From positions 1 through 33,170 of the forward strand of contig DRGS01000097.1 in the NCBI GenBank assembly GCA_011053245.1: a stretch of 33,170 bases of DNA, read 5' to 3'. Below the pieces are notes generated by a model. The model worked only from the letters and a program-made list of their open reading frames with translations, was not told the origin of the DNA and ran no database searches. Positions 1 to 8,573 of this stretch are shown here, in pieces. A program made the position numbers and the translations under genes. This stretch comes from Phycisphaerales bacterium. Lineage in GTDB: Bacteria; Planctomycetota; Phycisphaerae; Sedimentisphaerales; Anaerohalosphaeraceae. The stretch's first letter is position 1; each line of letters starts with the position of its first letter.

Positions 1-130
1 GGTTGGGATGCCGGTATATTTTGCGTAGTAGATTCTGTCTTCGGTGTGTGCCCTGCAATGAACGATGGGCCTTTGCGGGGCACACACCGAAGACAGAATC
101 TACTACGCAAAATATACCGGCATCCCAACC
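1..130. repeat. Near-perfect inverted repeat (foldback) at the left edge
   Basis: Bases 1-53 are the exact reverse complement of bases 78-130, separated by a 24-base spacer. The right arm is the natural coding sequence of rnfB. The left arm puts in-frame stops at 26-31 and 59-61 into the rnfB frame, so it cannot be part of the gene. A 53-bp perfect palindrome inside a coding region at the very end of a sequence is typical of a chimeric foldback read or a contig-end artefact rather than a biological hairpin. The true junction probably lies between 54 and 77. Confidence 0.85.
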
Positions 131-607
131 TGCACCGCCGCTAACGCCGCTCCAAATGTTCAGGCATGCAAGTTCGGCTGTCTTGGTTCAGGAGATTGCG
201 TAAGCGCATGCAAGTTCGACGCACTGCACATCATCGATGGATTGGCAACTGTGGATTACGAAAAGTGTACCGGATGCACAGCATGTTCCAAAGCCTGCCC
301 GCGTGACCTTATCGAGATGGTTCCCTTCTCTCAGGAAAACATGATGACGGTTGCATGCAGCAGCAATGAAAACGGCAAGTCAACAAGGGCAATGTGTAAG
401 GTCGGCTGTATCGCGTGCAAGATGTGCACAAAGAATAGCGAACTGTTTACCATCGACAATAATAACGCCCGAATGGATTACGAAAAATACGCTTCTTCCG
501 AAGACACCGAAACCGCCATGACAAAGTGCCCGACCGGAGTAATAGTCTATCGGGGCCAAAATGCTCCCGAACCGCGCCAAGCCGGACAAAAAGCCGCAAG
601 CGCATAA
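65..607 (+). CDS. rnfB: RnfB-like electron transport complex ferredoxin subunit, 5' truncated
   Basis: This is the C-terminal part of RnfB, the iron-sulfur subunit of the membrane Rnf complex, which couples ferredoxin:NAD+ electron transfer to ion pumping. Two cysteine clusters typical of [4Fe-4S] ferredoxin domains are visible (CLGSGDCVSAC and CTGCTACSKAC), followed by a third cysteine-rich stretch (CKVGCIACKMC) and a final CP. The family's N-terminal membrane anchor and first Fe-S domain are missing because the sequence upstream is the foldback repeat. The ATG at 65 is therefore only the first in-frame Met after the artefact, not a real start. The stop lies one base from the end of the convergent apbE, whose product flavinylates Rnf subunits, so the context agrees. 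The other rnf genes would lie to the left of the window. Confidence 0.85.
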   Translation: MGLCGAHTEDRIYYAKYTGIPTCTAANAAPNVQACKFGCLGSGDCVSACKFDALHIIDGLATVDYEKCTGCTACSKACPRDLIEMVPFSQENMMTVACSSNENGKSTRAMCKVGCIACKMCTKNSELFTIDNNNARMDYEKYASSEDTETAMTKCPTGVIVYRGQNAPEPRQAGQKAASA

Positions 608-608
608 A

Positions 609-1706
609 CTATTGTTTCGCCGGCTCGACAGGTGTGATCATTCTCGAAGCCGCCGAATCTTTCGCGTATGTCCGCGAAGTATCTACATATTTCTTTATGC
701 CCTCTGTGTAGATGTAATCCTGACTGTGATCGGTGCCGATAATAAGTGCCTCGACATTGTCGAGTGATTCGACAAGCCTCATCCCGGCGTCAAGGCCCAT
801 AACGCTTACGCAGGTCGCAAGGGCATCGGCTTCGATCGCGGTCGGCGCTATTATGGTCACACTGGTAAACTCTCTGGCCGACGAACTGGTTGCGGGGTCG
901 ATGATATGGCTGTATCTTTGGCCATTGATCTCGACAAAGCGCTGGTAGTCTCCGCTTGTAGCGACCGCAGCATCCGCCAATTTGAGGACAAGAACGAAAT
1001 TGCTTTCATCGGCAGGATCCTGAAGTCCTATCCTCCAGTATTTTTCCGATCTCGGCGTGACCCCGAAACAACTGACATCGCCCCCGATATCAACGATAGC
1101 GCCAGACGCCCCGGCTCTTTGAGCAGCTCTTATGGCGCGGTCTATTGCGTAACCTTTCGCGATAGCACCCAGGTCCAGACGCATTCCGTCAACAGCAAAC
1201 CGAACCGTTCGGGTTTGACCGTCGAGCTTGAGTATGAGTTTTTCATAGCCGACTTTCGATCTCGCCGCTGCGATTCCTTGTTGCGTTGGTTTCTGTCCCA
1301 TCTCTTTGGCTTGCTTCCAGAGTTCGACCACCGGCCCGATGGTAATATCGAAAGCGCCCTCACTCATTCGGCTATATTCCGCCGAAGCCAGAAGAACATC
1401 GAAAAGTCCTGGCGAAACCTCTACCGGTCCGGGAAAACCATTGCGGTTAAGCCGGGACAGTTCCGAATCCGGTTTGTAATCACTCATCATATCGTCTACG
1501 GCGACGAGGGCATCGAAAGCGGCTTCGACAGATCTGGCGGCGATGCTGTGATCCTCGGAAACCGCCGCAATATTGGCAAATGTTCCCATAACGGTGCGGT
1601 ATCCGCCGTCAACAGAGAAAAGCTTTGGTTCGTTTAATTTGCGTATGGTAAGCGCAATCGCCACGACAATACCAATAACAATGATAGCCCTGATAGATTT
1701 TTTCAA
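609..1706 (-). CDS. apbE: FAD:protein FMN transferase (ApbE family)
   Basis: ApbE enzymes transfer FMN from FAD onto a threonine of target proteins such as RnfG, RnfD, NqrB and NqrC in the periplasm. The 365-residue protein has an N-terminal membrane segment or signal anchor (about residues 5-22), then family motifs: MGTFANIA, LDLGAIAKGYAIDRA (flavin-binding region), VDIGGDVSCFG, HIIDP and a C-terminal ADALAT segment. Length is normal for the family. The start is TTG at 1704-1706, chosen because AAGGGA sits four bases upstream on the minus strand. The gene is convergent with rnfB and ends one base away, which fits a role in maturing the Rnf complex. There is no sign of damage. Confidence 0.92.
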   Translation of the reverse strand: MKKSIRAIIVIGIVVAIALTIRKLNEPKLFSVDGGYRTVMGTFANIAAVSEDHSIAARSVEAAFDALVAVDDMMSDYKPDSELSRLNRNGFPGPVEVSPGLFDVLLASAEYSRMSEGAFDITIGPVVELWKQAKEMGQKPTQQGIAAARSKVGYEKLILKLDGQTRTVRFAVDGMRLDLGAIAKGYAIDRAIRAAQRAGASGAIVDIGGDVSCFGVTPRSEKYWRIGLQDPADESNFVLVLKLADAAVATSGDYQRFVEINGQRYSHIIDPATSSSAREFTSVTIIAPTAIEADALATCVSVMGLDAGMRLVESLDNVEALIIGTDHSQDYIYTEGIKKYVDTSRTYAKDSAASRMITPVEPAKQ

Positions 1707-1793
1707 GAGTTCCCTTTCAATTGCAAAAGAGGTATTTTAACTTATCTGCTTATTATGTTCAACTATTCTTCAAATAACGCTATAATGGCTGGT

Positions 1794-3587
1794 ATGAACG
1801 ACAAAAAAATACATATATTAGAAACTGAGGTGGAGGGGGACTTTCTGCCCTATGTCCGCAGGCCAAGCCGCTATATCGGCGGCGAGATAAACCAGGTCAA
1901 AAAAGATTTGCAGGCCTGCGATGTCACCTGCGCCCTGTGTTTTCCCGATACATACGAGATCGGCATGAGTCATACCGGCATGGCGATAATCTATCATGTG
2001 ATCAATTCTCTCGAATACGCCGCCGCCGAGCGGGTCTTTGCACCATGGTCCGATGCCGAAAAGGTACTGCGGGATAACAACGTGCCCTTGTTCACGCTCG
2101 AATCGAAAGCAGCCGTCAGTGATTTCGATGTTATCGGTTTCAGTCTTACCAATGAGCTTTGCTATACCAATATGCTAAACGTGCTCGATCTGGCGGGCCT
2201 TGAGGTAAGGTCGGCAAAGCGAAATGAAGACGATCCGATCATTATCGCCGGTGGCCAGTCGCCGAATTGCGCCGAACCGATAGCTGATTTTGTAGACTTA
2301 CTTCTCTTAGGCGACGGCGAAGAGGCGATCGTAAAGCTTATCGACCTCATAAGACAGCAAAAGAGTAAAGGCAAAGCCAAACAGGAAATACTTTATCAAG
2401 CGGCGATAGCGTTTGATTTTGTTTATGTACCTTCCCTTTACGAATTTGAATATGATGGGGATACAATAAAAGCATTCAAAGCAAAACGTCCCGGATTGCC
2501 CCTGCGATTTGAAAATGCCGTCGTTGACGATCTGGATAGTTCACCCGTCCCCGACAAACCGATAATTCCCTTTGCAGAAGCCGTCCACGAACGCGTCAGT
2601 GTTGAGATCATGCGGGGTTGTCCGGGAAGATGCAGATTCTGCCAAGCCAGTTTCTGTAGAAGACCCATCAGATTCCGCAGCGTTGACCGAATCGTCGAGA
2701 TCGCGAAACAAAATTACGAAACAACCGGTTTCGATACCGTAAGCCTGCTGAGTCTTTCGACTGCCGACTACCCGGATCTGGAAGAACTGGTCGTAAAATT
2801 GCAGGACTATTTTCAATCGCGTCATGTAGGGGTGTCGCTGCCATCTCTTCGCGTTCAGACGCAACTGAAACTTTTGCCGAAGATGGCTGCCTCGGTCAGA
2901 AAATCCGGCCTGACGATAGCGGTCGAAGCGGCAAGCGAAAAACTCCGCAGGGTAATAAACAAACCGATAACGGATGAGGATCTCTTCGCCGGGATCAAAG
3001 CTGCATATGAAGAGGGCTTTCAAAGGGTCAAACTTTACTTCATGATCGGCTTGCCAGGCGAAACGACCGAGGACATAGAACGCATCGTCGATCTTTCCTA
3101 TGAAATAGCCAGGCTGCGAAAGCAAGTTGACAACAAAACCGCCAATGTAACCATTGCGATAAGTTGGCTGGTCCCTAAACCGCACACGCCTTTCGGTTGG
3201 CTGGGCCAGCGGGAGAAATCATACTTAGAGGATGCAAAGAGCGTAATACTTGACCGCAAGCGTCAGCTCAATGCAAAATTCCTGAAGTTTAACTTTCACG
3301 GTATCGAAGCCAGCATTCTCGAATCGGTTATCGCAAGGGCGGACAGACGCATTGGCGACGTTATCGAAACGGCATGGCGAAACGGTGCAAGATTCGATCT
3401 GTGGACAGAGTGCTTCAATTTAGAAATATGGCAGCAGGCCTTCAAGGAACATGGCATGGATATGGACCGGCTTGCACAAAAAGATTTCGCCGAAGATGAG
3501 ATCCTGCCATGGGAACACTTAGGCGGCCCTGCTAAAAAATATCTGCTCGATCACTACAAAAAGGCCCATGAAGCCGTGAACGAATAA
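1794..3587 (+). CDS. TIGR03960-type radical SAM protein with B12-binding-like N-terminus
   Basis: This is a radical SAM enzyme of the TIGR03960 group, whose substrate is not firmly established. The N-terminal third resembles a cobalamin-binding fold (FPDTYEIGMSHTGMAIIYH). The radical SAM core carries MRGCPGRCRFCQAS, a CX3CX2C cluster ligand motif near residues 272-285. Family-typical segments follow (SLLSLSTADYPDL, GLTIAVEAASEKLRR, KLYFMIGLPGET). In many bacteria this protein is followed by, or fused to, a DUF2344/TIGR03936 partner and often RNase G; neither is present here. The frame is open from an ATG at 1755, but alignment with family N-termini favours ATG 1785 or 1794. I chose 1794 because TATAAT at 1781-1786 would put transcription initiation almost at that ATG. 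Confidence 0.88.
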   Translation: MNDKKIHILETEVEGDFLPYVRRPSRYIGGEINQVKKDLQACDVTCALCFPDTYEIGMSHTGMAIIYHVINSLEYAAAERVFAPWSDAEKVLRDNNVPLFTLESKAAVSDFDVIGFSLTNELCYTNMLNVLDLAGLEVRSAKRNEDDPIIIAGGQSPNCAEPIADFVDLLLLGDGEEAIVKLIDLIRQQKSKGKAKQEILYQAAIAFDFVYVPSLYEFEYDGDTIKAFKAKRPGLPLRFENAVVDDLDSSPVPDKPIIPFAEAVHERVSVEIMRGCPGRCRFCQASFCRRPIRFRSVDRIVEIAKQNYETTGFDTVSLLSLSTADYPDLEELVVKLQDYFQSRHVGVSLPSLRVQTQLKLLPKMAASVRKSGLTIAVEAASEKLRRVINKPITDEDLFAGIKAAYEEGFQRVKLYFMIGLPGETTEDIERIVDLSYEIARLRKQVDNKTANVTIAISWLVPKPHTPFGWLGQREKSYLEDAKSVILDRKRQLNAKFLKFNFHGIEASILESVIARADRRIGDVIETAWRNGARFDLWTECFNLEIWQQAFKEHGMDMDRLAQKDFAEDEILPWEHLGGPAKKYLLDHYKKAHEAVNE

Positions 3588-3597
3588 TCCGCCAAGA

Positions 3598-4278
3598 TTA
3601 GTGACCGACAACCGGTTTCTTGATGCCATAAGGTTGTAAAAGGCCCTTGTCTCCATGAGTTTCATGGAAATCGACCAGTATTTTCGCAGCTTCTTTCGGG
3701 TCATCGACGACGGAAAAGAAATCGAGATCGTCCTCTGAAATATATTCCTGTTTGAGCATGGTATTTTTTATCCAGCCGACAAGATCCTTCCAGAAATCAC
3801 TGCCCATCAAAATGACGGGGAAGTAAACCTGTTTCAACGTCTGGATCAGCACAAGTGATTCGAAAAGTTCGTCCATGGTCCCGAATCCGCCTGGCATGAC
3901 GATAAATCCGTTTGCGTACTTCAGGAACATAACTTTTCTACAGAAAAAATACTTAAAATGCAGCGACAGGGTCTGATATTGATTCTCCTGCTGCTCCGTG
4001 GGAAGTTCGATGTTAAGCCCTATACTCTGGCCACCGGCTTCGGCGGCGCCTTTGTTGGCAGCTTCCATGATCCCCCCGCCGCCACCGGTCATAACGGCAA
4101 AGCCCGCCTTGGCTATCTCGGCTGCGGTCGCCTCGGCAAGTTTGTAGTGTTCATTATCGGGTTCCGTCCGGGCCGACCCGAATATCGAAACCGCCGGGCC
4201 TATAGCCGACATCTCGTCAAAACCTTCAACAAATTCTGCCATTATGCGAAATATTCGCCAAGGCTCTTCGGATGGCAT
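3598..4278 (-). CDS. LOG family protein (TIGR00730), nucleoside 5'-monophosphate phosphoribohydrolase-like
   Basis: LOG-family proteins hydrolyse nucleoside 5'-monophosphates to base and ribose 5-phosphate; plant members make active cytokinins. The two hallmark motifs are present: GGGGGIMEAANKGA and PGGFGTMDELFE, which contribute the nucleotide-binding loop and catalytic Glu/Arg region. The frame is open upstream to an ATG at 4368, but the extra 30 residues look unrelated to the family. The ATG at 4276-4278 gives the usual beginning (MPSEEPWRIFRIMAEFVEGF), so I start there. No clear ribosome binding site precedes it. The gene is convergent with the radical SAM gene, with a 10-base gap. The exact substrate cannot be told from sequence. 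Confidence 0.87.
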   Translation of the reverse strand: MPSEEPWRIFRIMAEFVEGFDEMSAIGPAVSIFGSARTEPDNEHYKLAEATAAEIAKAGFAVMTGGGGGIMEAANKGAAEAGGQSIGLNIELPTEQQENQYQTLSLHFKYFFCRKVMFLKYANGFIVMPGGFGTMDELFESLVLIQTLKQVYFPVILMGSDFWKDLVGWIKNTMLKQEYISEDDLDFFSVVDDPKEAAKILVDFHETHGDKGLLQPYGIKKPVVGH

Positions 4279-4388
4279 ACGAGGATTAGACAATTTAATT
4301 CTCCATTTAGTTCTACTTGAAATTAATGCGTACAAGGCCGCAACTAATGTTAATATCGGCGTAATCACCAGTCAGGTTGAATGCAAAA

Positions 4389-5072
4389 TCACCAGAGGTC
4401 AGGTTTTCCGGCTACCGGGCAGAATTTGGCAATGGGACAATTATCGCAATCGGGCTTGCGAGCCTTGCAGATAGCCCGTCCGTGATAGACCAGAAGATGA
4501 CTGAACAGGGTCCATCCGCCCCATTTCTTTCGCGGAACCACTTCCATAAGGTCGAATTCGAGTTTGGCGGGATCCTTATTTTCCGACAGTCGAAGCCTCC
4601 GGCTAAGCCGTATAACATGCGTATCGCAGACTATACCCTGCGTATCGAAGGCGTTACCAAGCAGGACATTCGCTGTTTTTCGCCCGACCCCGTTTAGTTC
4701 TAACAATTCGTCCATCGTCGAAGGCACTTTGCCGTCAAACTTATCGACGAGTATCCGGCAGCATTTTATAATATTGGCCGATTTGTTCCGGAAAAAGCCC
4801 GTTGACCGGATATCCTGCCCCAATTCGTCCGCATCGGCATTGGCAAAATCGGCAACGGTTTTATACTTCTTAAACAGATCCTTCGTAACGATATTGACCC
4901 GCACATCGGTACACTGGGCAGCCATTATCGTCGCAACCAGCAACTGGAGGGGATTCTTATGGTCAAGCGAGGTCCGGGCATCCGGATAGCTTTTCTTCAG
5001 CACCGGAAAGATAGCATTAACCCGTTCAGCCGCCGTAGCCTTATCAATCTTGAACTTCTTATGTTTGCCCAT
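4389..5072 (-). CDS. nth: Endonuclease III (DNA glycosylase/AP lyase)
   Basis: Nth excises oxidised pyrimidines and cleaves the resulting abasic site in base excision repair. With the start at 5072 the protein is 227 residues. The helix-hairpin-helix LNGVGRKTANVLLG contains the catalytic Lys (residue 132). The catalytic Asp is in CDTHVIRLSRRL (residue 150). The C-terminal [4Fe-4S] ligands C202, C209, C212 and C218 show the CX6CX2CX5C spacing of the family. A TTG at 5093 would add seven residues and has no better ribosome binding site. The gene lies about 110 bases upstream of the LOG gene on the same strand, and an operon is possible. All key residues are intact. Confidence 0.95.
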   Translation of the reverse strand: MGKHKKFKIDKATAAERVNAIFPVLKKSYPDARTSLDHKNPLQLLVATIMAAQCTDVRVNIVTKDLFKKYKTVADFANADADELGQDIRSTGFFRNKSANIIKCCRILVDKFDGKVPSTMDELLELNGVGRKTANVLLGNAFDTQGIVCDTHVIRLSRRLRLSENKDPAKLEFDLMEVVPRKKWGGWTLFSHLLVYHGRAICKARKPDCDNCPIAKFCPVAGKPDLW

Positions 5073-5483
5073 ACCATGAACAATACCGCGCAAAGGAAAC
5101 TATGTCAATTCCCCGAAACAAATAATCCGCGACCAAAAATTAGTGCCCATTTGTGTTTATTGGTGCTTCTGAAAGCAATTCACGAATTGTTTTCCCAGAA
5201 TATTAGGGGGTAAAAAAACGAAAAAAAATGGAAATTGTTGCAAATTTTTGAAAATAAATGAAAATAAACGAAAAAAAGCGAGCGCAAAATACACCAAAAA
5301 CGCCCAAATTCTACGGTTCTTTAATGTCCACAAGGGGCTTTTGGTACCGTAAACCCCGATTTTTCCGAAAAATCAACTTTCAAAAACCCCAAAAAACTCA
5401 TTTTCCCATTTTTTATTCACGACCAAATTTTGTCATTTTATGCGACCTGTCGTTTTTTGCAGCCTCTATGCTTAACTAAAGTG
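5073..5483. repeat. A/T-rich noncoding tract with dispersed-repeat modules
   Basis: No plausible gene. Bases 5131-5175, read on the minus strand, contain ACCAATAAACACAAAT followed by GGCACTAATTTTT, matching the modules at 18183 and 18474. The rest (about 5205-5475) is an A-rich tract with runs such as GAAAAAAA and small inverted pieces. On the minus strand the order is a T-rich block followed by the ACCA-TAAACAC module, the same order as at 17.9-18.5 kb. This suggests a composite dispersed repeat. Open frames across it (for example 5258-5479) have a low-complexity Lys/Phe/Pro-rich composition and look spurious. Confidence 0.6.
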
Positions 5484-7295
5484 TCACCAACTTTCCATCA
5501 CTTGGTTTTCCTCACGCTCCCCAGCCGGCACGTCGGGCAGGCCTTCGAGAACCTCCCTGACATCTTCCTTTTTGATAAAGCCAGGCAAATGTTTCTCACC
5601 GCCATCAGGAAGCAAAATAATCGTAACAGGTACCGCCGGCTCGTTATATACCGAAGAAAGGTCAATAGTTGCCTTCATCTCAGCGGTTGTGGTATCGGCT
5701 TTGATCGCGAGAAGCCCCTTTCGTTCTACCAATTTGACGATATCTTTTCGCTGATAGACAAGTTTATCTACTATAGCGCAGGTGGTGCACCAGTCAGCCG
5801 TAAACTTTATCAATACGCCCTGACCCGATTCCTTAGCTGCCTGTATCACGGTAGCATCGTAGGGCTGCCAGTCAATATGAGCCTCCTTATCACTTGCCAA
5901 AAAGCCAAAACCGCAGACCACTGCCAACACAACCGCGATCACCCTGATTTGCACCTTACGCTTGAAAGGCGTGGAAAATACAACCCAGCACCCCCACATC
6001 CAGGTACAGAAACTAAGTATAACGGCATAGACAAGCACATTGGACTTCATCTCATCCGGCAAAGCCATGATCATCTTTACCGCGATCAGCAGCAGCAAAA
6101 AACCCATCGCATGCTTAATATGTTCCATCCATGCTCCCGGTTTCGGCAGCTTATTCAGCAAACCCGGCACACAAACCAGGATCAGATACGGGATCGCCAT
6201 ACCAACACCTATGAGCATCAAAGTAAACGTCGCAACCGCCCAATGCTGAGTCTGTGCCCACGCAACGGCAGCAGCCAGAACGGCAAAACCGCACGGTGTC
6301 GCCAGAAGCGCCGCAAGAAAACCCATCCCCACAGCACCGGTCAAACCCTTGCCCGACCCTGCCTTACCCGTAACCGAAGCCGGGATACCAATATTGAAAA
6401 TGCCGAACATGAACAGTCCCAGCACGACCATCAGCAAACCCATCACTGTCAGAAAGACCGGGCTGCGGAACTGATCGCCCCACTGAAAAACCCTGTCATA
6501 CCCGAATAGCAAAATAAGGTTCAAAGCGGCGATAGCGGCAAAAAAGCAGAGTATACCCGCCGAAAACGCCAGACCAAGCGTAATACTGCGGGACCTCTTC
6601 TCGCCGGCTTCGTTCCAAAGCCTCGTAACTATTATAGGCAGCACCGGCCAGACGCAGGGCATCACATTCAGGATCAAACCCGCCAGGATCGCTAACGCAA
6701 AAGCGATCGGAGCAGAATACGAAGCCGATTTCGACGCGATCTTTTGAGTACTCGCCGCCTGCTCGCCGACAGTTACAACCGGCCACGAATCGCTCTTACT
6801 CGTATCGAGCGTTAGCGGTGGCAGTTCCTTCGTAAAAGGCATAAGACATATCTTGCTTGTACACGCTAATCCACTTATCGAAACGGTAACATCAAAAGTC
6901 CCCGCCTCCGGCCCATAAGATTCGACAGGCACAAATGCCGCAAAATCCCCGACGAAGATCTCAATGGTTTTATTTGTAGCAGGTTCCACCATCGTCCCCC
7001 ATGCCCCGAATATCGTCTCGCCAAACGTCATACCCGCCGCTTCGGCTTTGATGGTGAGATTGTATCCTCCTCCCGCAGTTTCTTTTTTTGCATAATAATG
7101 AAGGTCATCCGTACCGGTAAAGACAACCGAAATACCTGCTTTTTCGCCCAAACGTCCAGCTTTGAGCGTAACGGAAGAATGTTCCTGCTTATATGTTTGC
7201 AACTCAATTACATCATAAGCAAGTGCATTGGCGGCATTGAAAAACGAGAGAAAAACGCAGATCAATCCGCCCAAGACTACATATTTTGACTTCAT
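5484..7295 (-). CDS. DsbD-like thiol:disulfide interchange protein (membrane, with thioredoxin domain)
   Basis: DsbD-type proteins carry reducing power from cytoplasmic thioredoxin across the inner membrane to the periplasm, for disulfide isomerisation or cytochrome c maturation. The 603-residue protein has a signal peptide (about residues 1-26), a periplasmic DsbD-alpha-like domain with a cysteine pair in CTSKICLMPF, a central polytopic membrane domain with the conserved MPCVWPVLPI and ATPCGFAVLA cysteines, and a C-terminal thioredoxin-like domain with WCTTC at residues 502-506. All three redox modules expected of full DsbD are therefore present. Start is ATG 7293-7295, preceded by AAGGGGG five bases upstream. 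The gene stands alone on its strand; its upstream region is shared with the divergent PilZ gene. Confidence 0.92.
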   Translation of the reverse strand: MKSKYVVLGGLICVFLSFFNAANALAYDVIELQTYKQEHSSVTLKAGRLGEKAGISVVFTGTDDLHYYAKKETAGGGYNLTIKAEAAGMTFGETIFGAWGTMVEPATNKTIEIFVGDFAAFVPVESYGPEAGTFDVTVSISGLACTSKICLMPFTKELPPLTLDTSKSDSWPVVTVGEQAASTQKIASKSASYSAPIAFALAILAGLILNVMPCVWPVLPIIVTRLWNEAGEKRSRSITLGLAFSAGILCFFAAIAALNLILLFGYDRVFQWGDQFRSPVFLTVMGLLMVVLGLFMFGIFNIGIPASVTGKAGSGKGLTGAVGMGFLAALLATPCGFAVLAAAVAWAQTQHWAVATFTLMLIGVGMAIPYLILVCVPGLLNKLPKPGAWMEHIKHAMGFLLLLIAVKMIMALPDEMKSNVLVYAVILSFCTWMWGCWVVFSTPFKRKVQIRVIAVVLAVVCGFGFLASDKEAHIDWQPYDATVIQAAKESGQGVLIKFTADWCTTCAIVDKLVYQRKDIVKLVERKGLLAIKADTTTAEMKATIDLSSVYNEPAVPVTIILLPDGGEKHLPGFIKKEDVREVLEGLPDVPAGEREENQVMESW

Positions 7296-7599
7296 GGTGC
7301 CCCCTTTCGATCAAAGATACCAAACAATACGCTTACGTCCGATAATCAGTTCGGGTTGCGATCTCGGACCGGGTACTAACAATATTAAGATGAGTTTATG
7401 AATATATCAGAGAATTTGCAATAAAAACCTTCCCGAACGGCTGCGGCAATCTCCGATCTGCCCAAAAATCCTTAAGAATAGTGCATTATATGTCGAAATA
7501 TTATTGCAAAGTAAAAATAAAATTCTCGTATCAATTGACTATGCATCTTGGTTTACTATACTTTGTATAAGACTATCGTTACATTTTTTGAGGTGTGAT
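7296..7599. other. Divergent intergenic region between dsbD-like and PilZ genes
   Basis: This stretch of about 300 bases has no supportable gene. The frame open from 7504 toward the PilZ gene includes a Phe/Leu-rich segment unlike the protein and overlaps the promoter, so it is treated as noncoding. It holds the PilZ promoter (7535-7562) on the plus strand and the ribosome binding site of the DsbD-like gene on the minus strand. I could not identify a convincing minus-strand promoter. Confidence 0.5.
7535..7562 (+). promoter_or_regulatory. Sigma70-like promoter of the PilZ gene
   Basis: TTGACT (7535-7540) and TATACT (7557-7562) are separated by 16 bases. Initiation near 7569 would leave a leader of about 30 bases that includes GAGG at 7590-7593, six bases before ATG 7600. 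Elements were read by eye against the TTGACA/TATAAT consensus. Confidence 0.6.
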
Positions 7600-8523
7600 A
7601 TGAGTAACACGCAAATGACAAAAAGCGAATTTCAAGATATCTTGAAAAAGGCCGCTGACGAACAAATAACGGCGGTTATGAGCCACCTTTGCAAGGGCAA
7701 ATGGCACATGACAAAGGTCGCGATCACGGCTTTGACCCCTAATACACTGCATGTAGAGGTCTCGGAATCGGAAAACCACAGGTCTGGGAACATAAGAATA
7801 GACCAACCCGTCGGTATGTCCGTGGAGGCTGGGTCATCAAAATATATATTCGAAACGACCGTCACAGGCCTTGAGCCCTCTGTAAATGATGCTGGTGAAG
7901 GAAAAATTATTCTAAACATCCCCGATAGAGTCGAAAAAATGCAACGCAGAGCCGATGCAAGGGCCAGCGTACCCGATTCACTCAATGTAAAGGTTCTGTT
8001 CTGGCATCGAGGCTATGCGGATGAAACGATTGCAATGCCCATGGAAAACTACTGGCAGGGCAGTCTTATAGACATCTCGGCAGTGGGTCTGAGAATGGCC
8101 GTTGACCTTGATCAGGAACCCAATTTCCGCACGGGCCAGTTCATCGACCTCCAGTTTACGCCCATGCCTTACGAAAAACCCCTGCACCTTGAAGGGCAGG
8201 TAAGACATGTAGCCAAAACTGATGATGGCCAAAGTGTCAGCCTGGGTATCCAGGTAATAGGGCTTGAAGCTACCCGAATGGGTCGCCAAAAACTTCAACG
8301 CATGCACAATATAGTTGCCGATTACCAAAAGGCAGGCGGCGTTCAGACACAGGGCAGTTTCCATTCGGACCACTCCGAAGAAGCGTCCTATGAGGATACA
8401 TCCATCTCGGGGCCGAGGTTGGACAAGCAATATGATGAAGCTGAGGTAGCCGAAGAATTCATCGCCGAACAGGACCAGGTCGCTGTCTGTGTGCAAGATG
8501 AGACCCTTACGGAAAACATCTGA
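7600..8523 (+). CDS. PilZ domain protein (c-di-GMP-responsive, YcgR-like arrangement)
   Basis: PilZ proteins bind cyclic di-GMP and change motility, exopolysaccharide or other outputs. With ATG 7600 as start (GAGG six bases upstream) the protein is 307 residues. An N-terminal beta-rich domain resembling the YcgR-N/flagellar-brake region precedes the PilZ domain. The two c-di-GMP-binding motifs are intact: RxxxR in RRADARAS near residue 115 and DISAVGL (D/N-x-S-x-x-G) near residue 157. The last 55 or so residues are acidic and low-complexity (EAEVAEEFIAEQDQ), a possible interaction tail. No flagellar or polysaccharide genes are adjacent, so the output is unknown. The DUF401 gene follows after 50 bases but has its own promoter. 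Confidence 0.85.
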   Translation: MSNTQMTKSEFQDILKKAADEQITAVMSHLCKGKWHMTKVAITALTPNTLHVEVSESENHRSGNIRIDQPVGMSVEAGSSKYIFETTVTGLEPSVNDAGEGKIILNIPDRVEKMQRRADARASVPDSLNVKVLFWHRGYADETIAMPMENYWQGSLIDISAVGLRMAVDLDQEPNFRTGQFIDLQFTPMPYEKPLHLEGQVRHVAKTDDGQSVSLGIQVIGLEATRMGRQKLQRMHNIVADYQKAGGVQTQGSFHSDHSEEASYEDTSISGPRLDKQYDEAEVAEEFIAEQDQVAVCVQDETLTENI

Positions 8524-8536
8524 TGATTATCCGTCC

Positions 8537-8565
8537 TTGACGCGCACCACCGGCAAACATATAAT
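8537..8565 (+). promoter_or_regulatory. Strong sigma70-like promoter placed for a leaderless mRNA
   Basis: TTGACG (8537-8542), a 17-base spacer and a perfect TATAAT (8560-8565). The ATG of the DUF401 gene begins at 8574, eight bases after the -10 element, where transcription would start. No Shine-Dalgarno sequence lies between. The predicted transcript is leaderless or nearly so. Confidence 0.7.
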
Positions 8566-8573
8566 CCCTCTAC

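Noticed and set aside
906..1637. Plus-strand open frame of 243 codons opposite apbE
   Set aside because: It is antisense to a clear ApbE gene, its peptide matches no family pattern, and the Arg/Ser-rich composition is what the complement of apbE codons gives.
2541..3185. Minus-strand open frame of 214 codons
   Set aside because: It is fully inside the radical SAM gene on the other strand, with no start signal or family motif.
5430..6509. Plus-strand open frame of 359 codons
   Set aside because: It lies opposite the DsbD-like gene, and its His/Gln/Arg-rich peptide is a shadow of hydrophobic codons on the other strand.
7504..7599. N-terminal extension of the PilZ protein
   Set aside because: The extension overlaps the promoter at 7535-7562, while ATG 7600 has a proper Shine-Dalgarno site and a family-like N-terminus.
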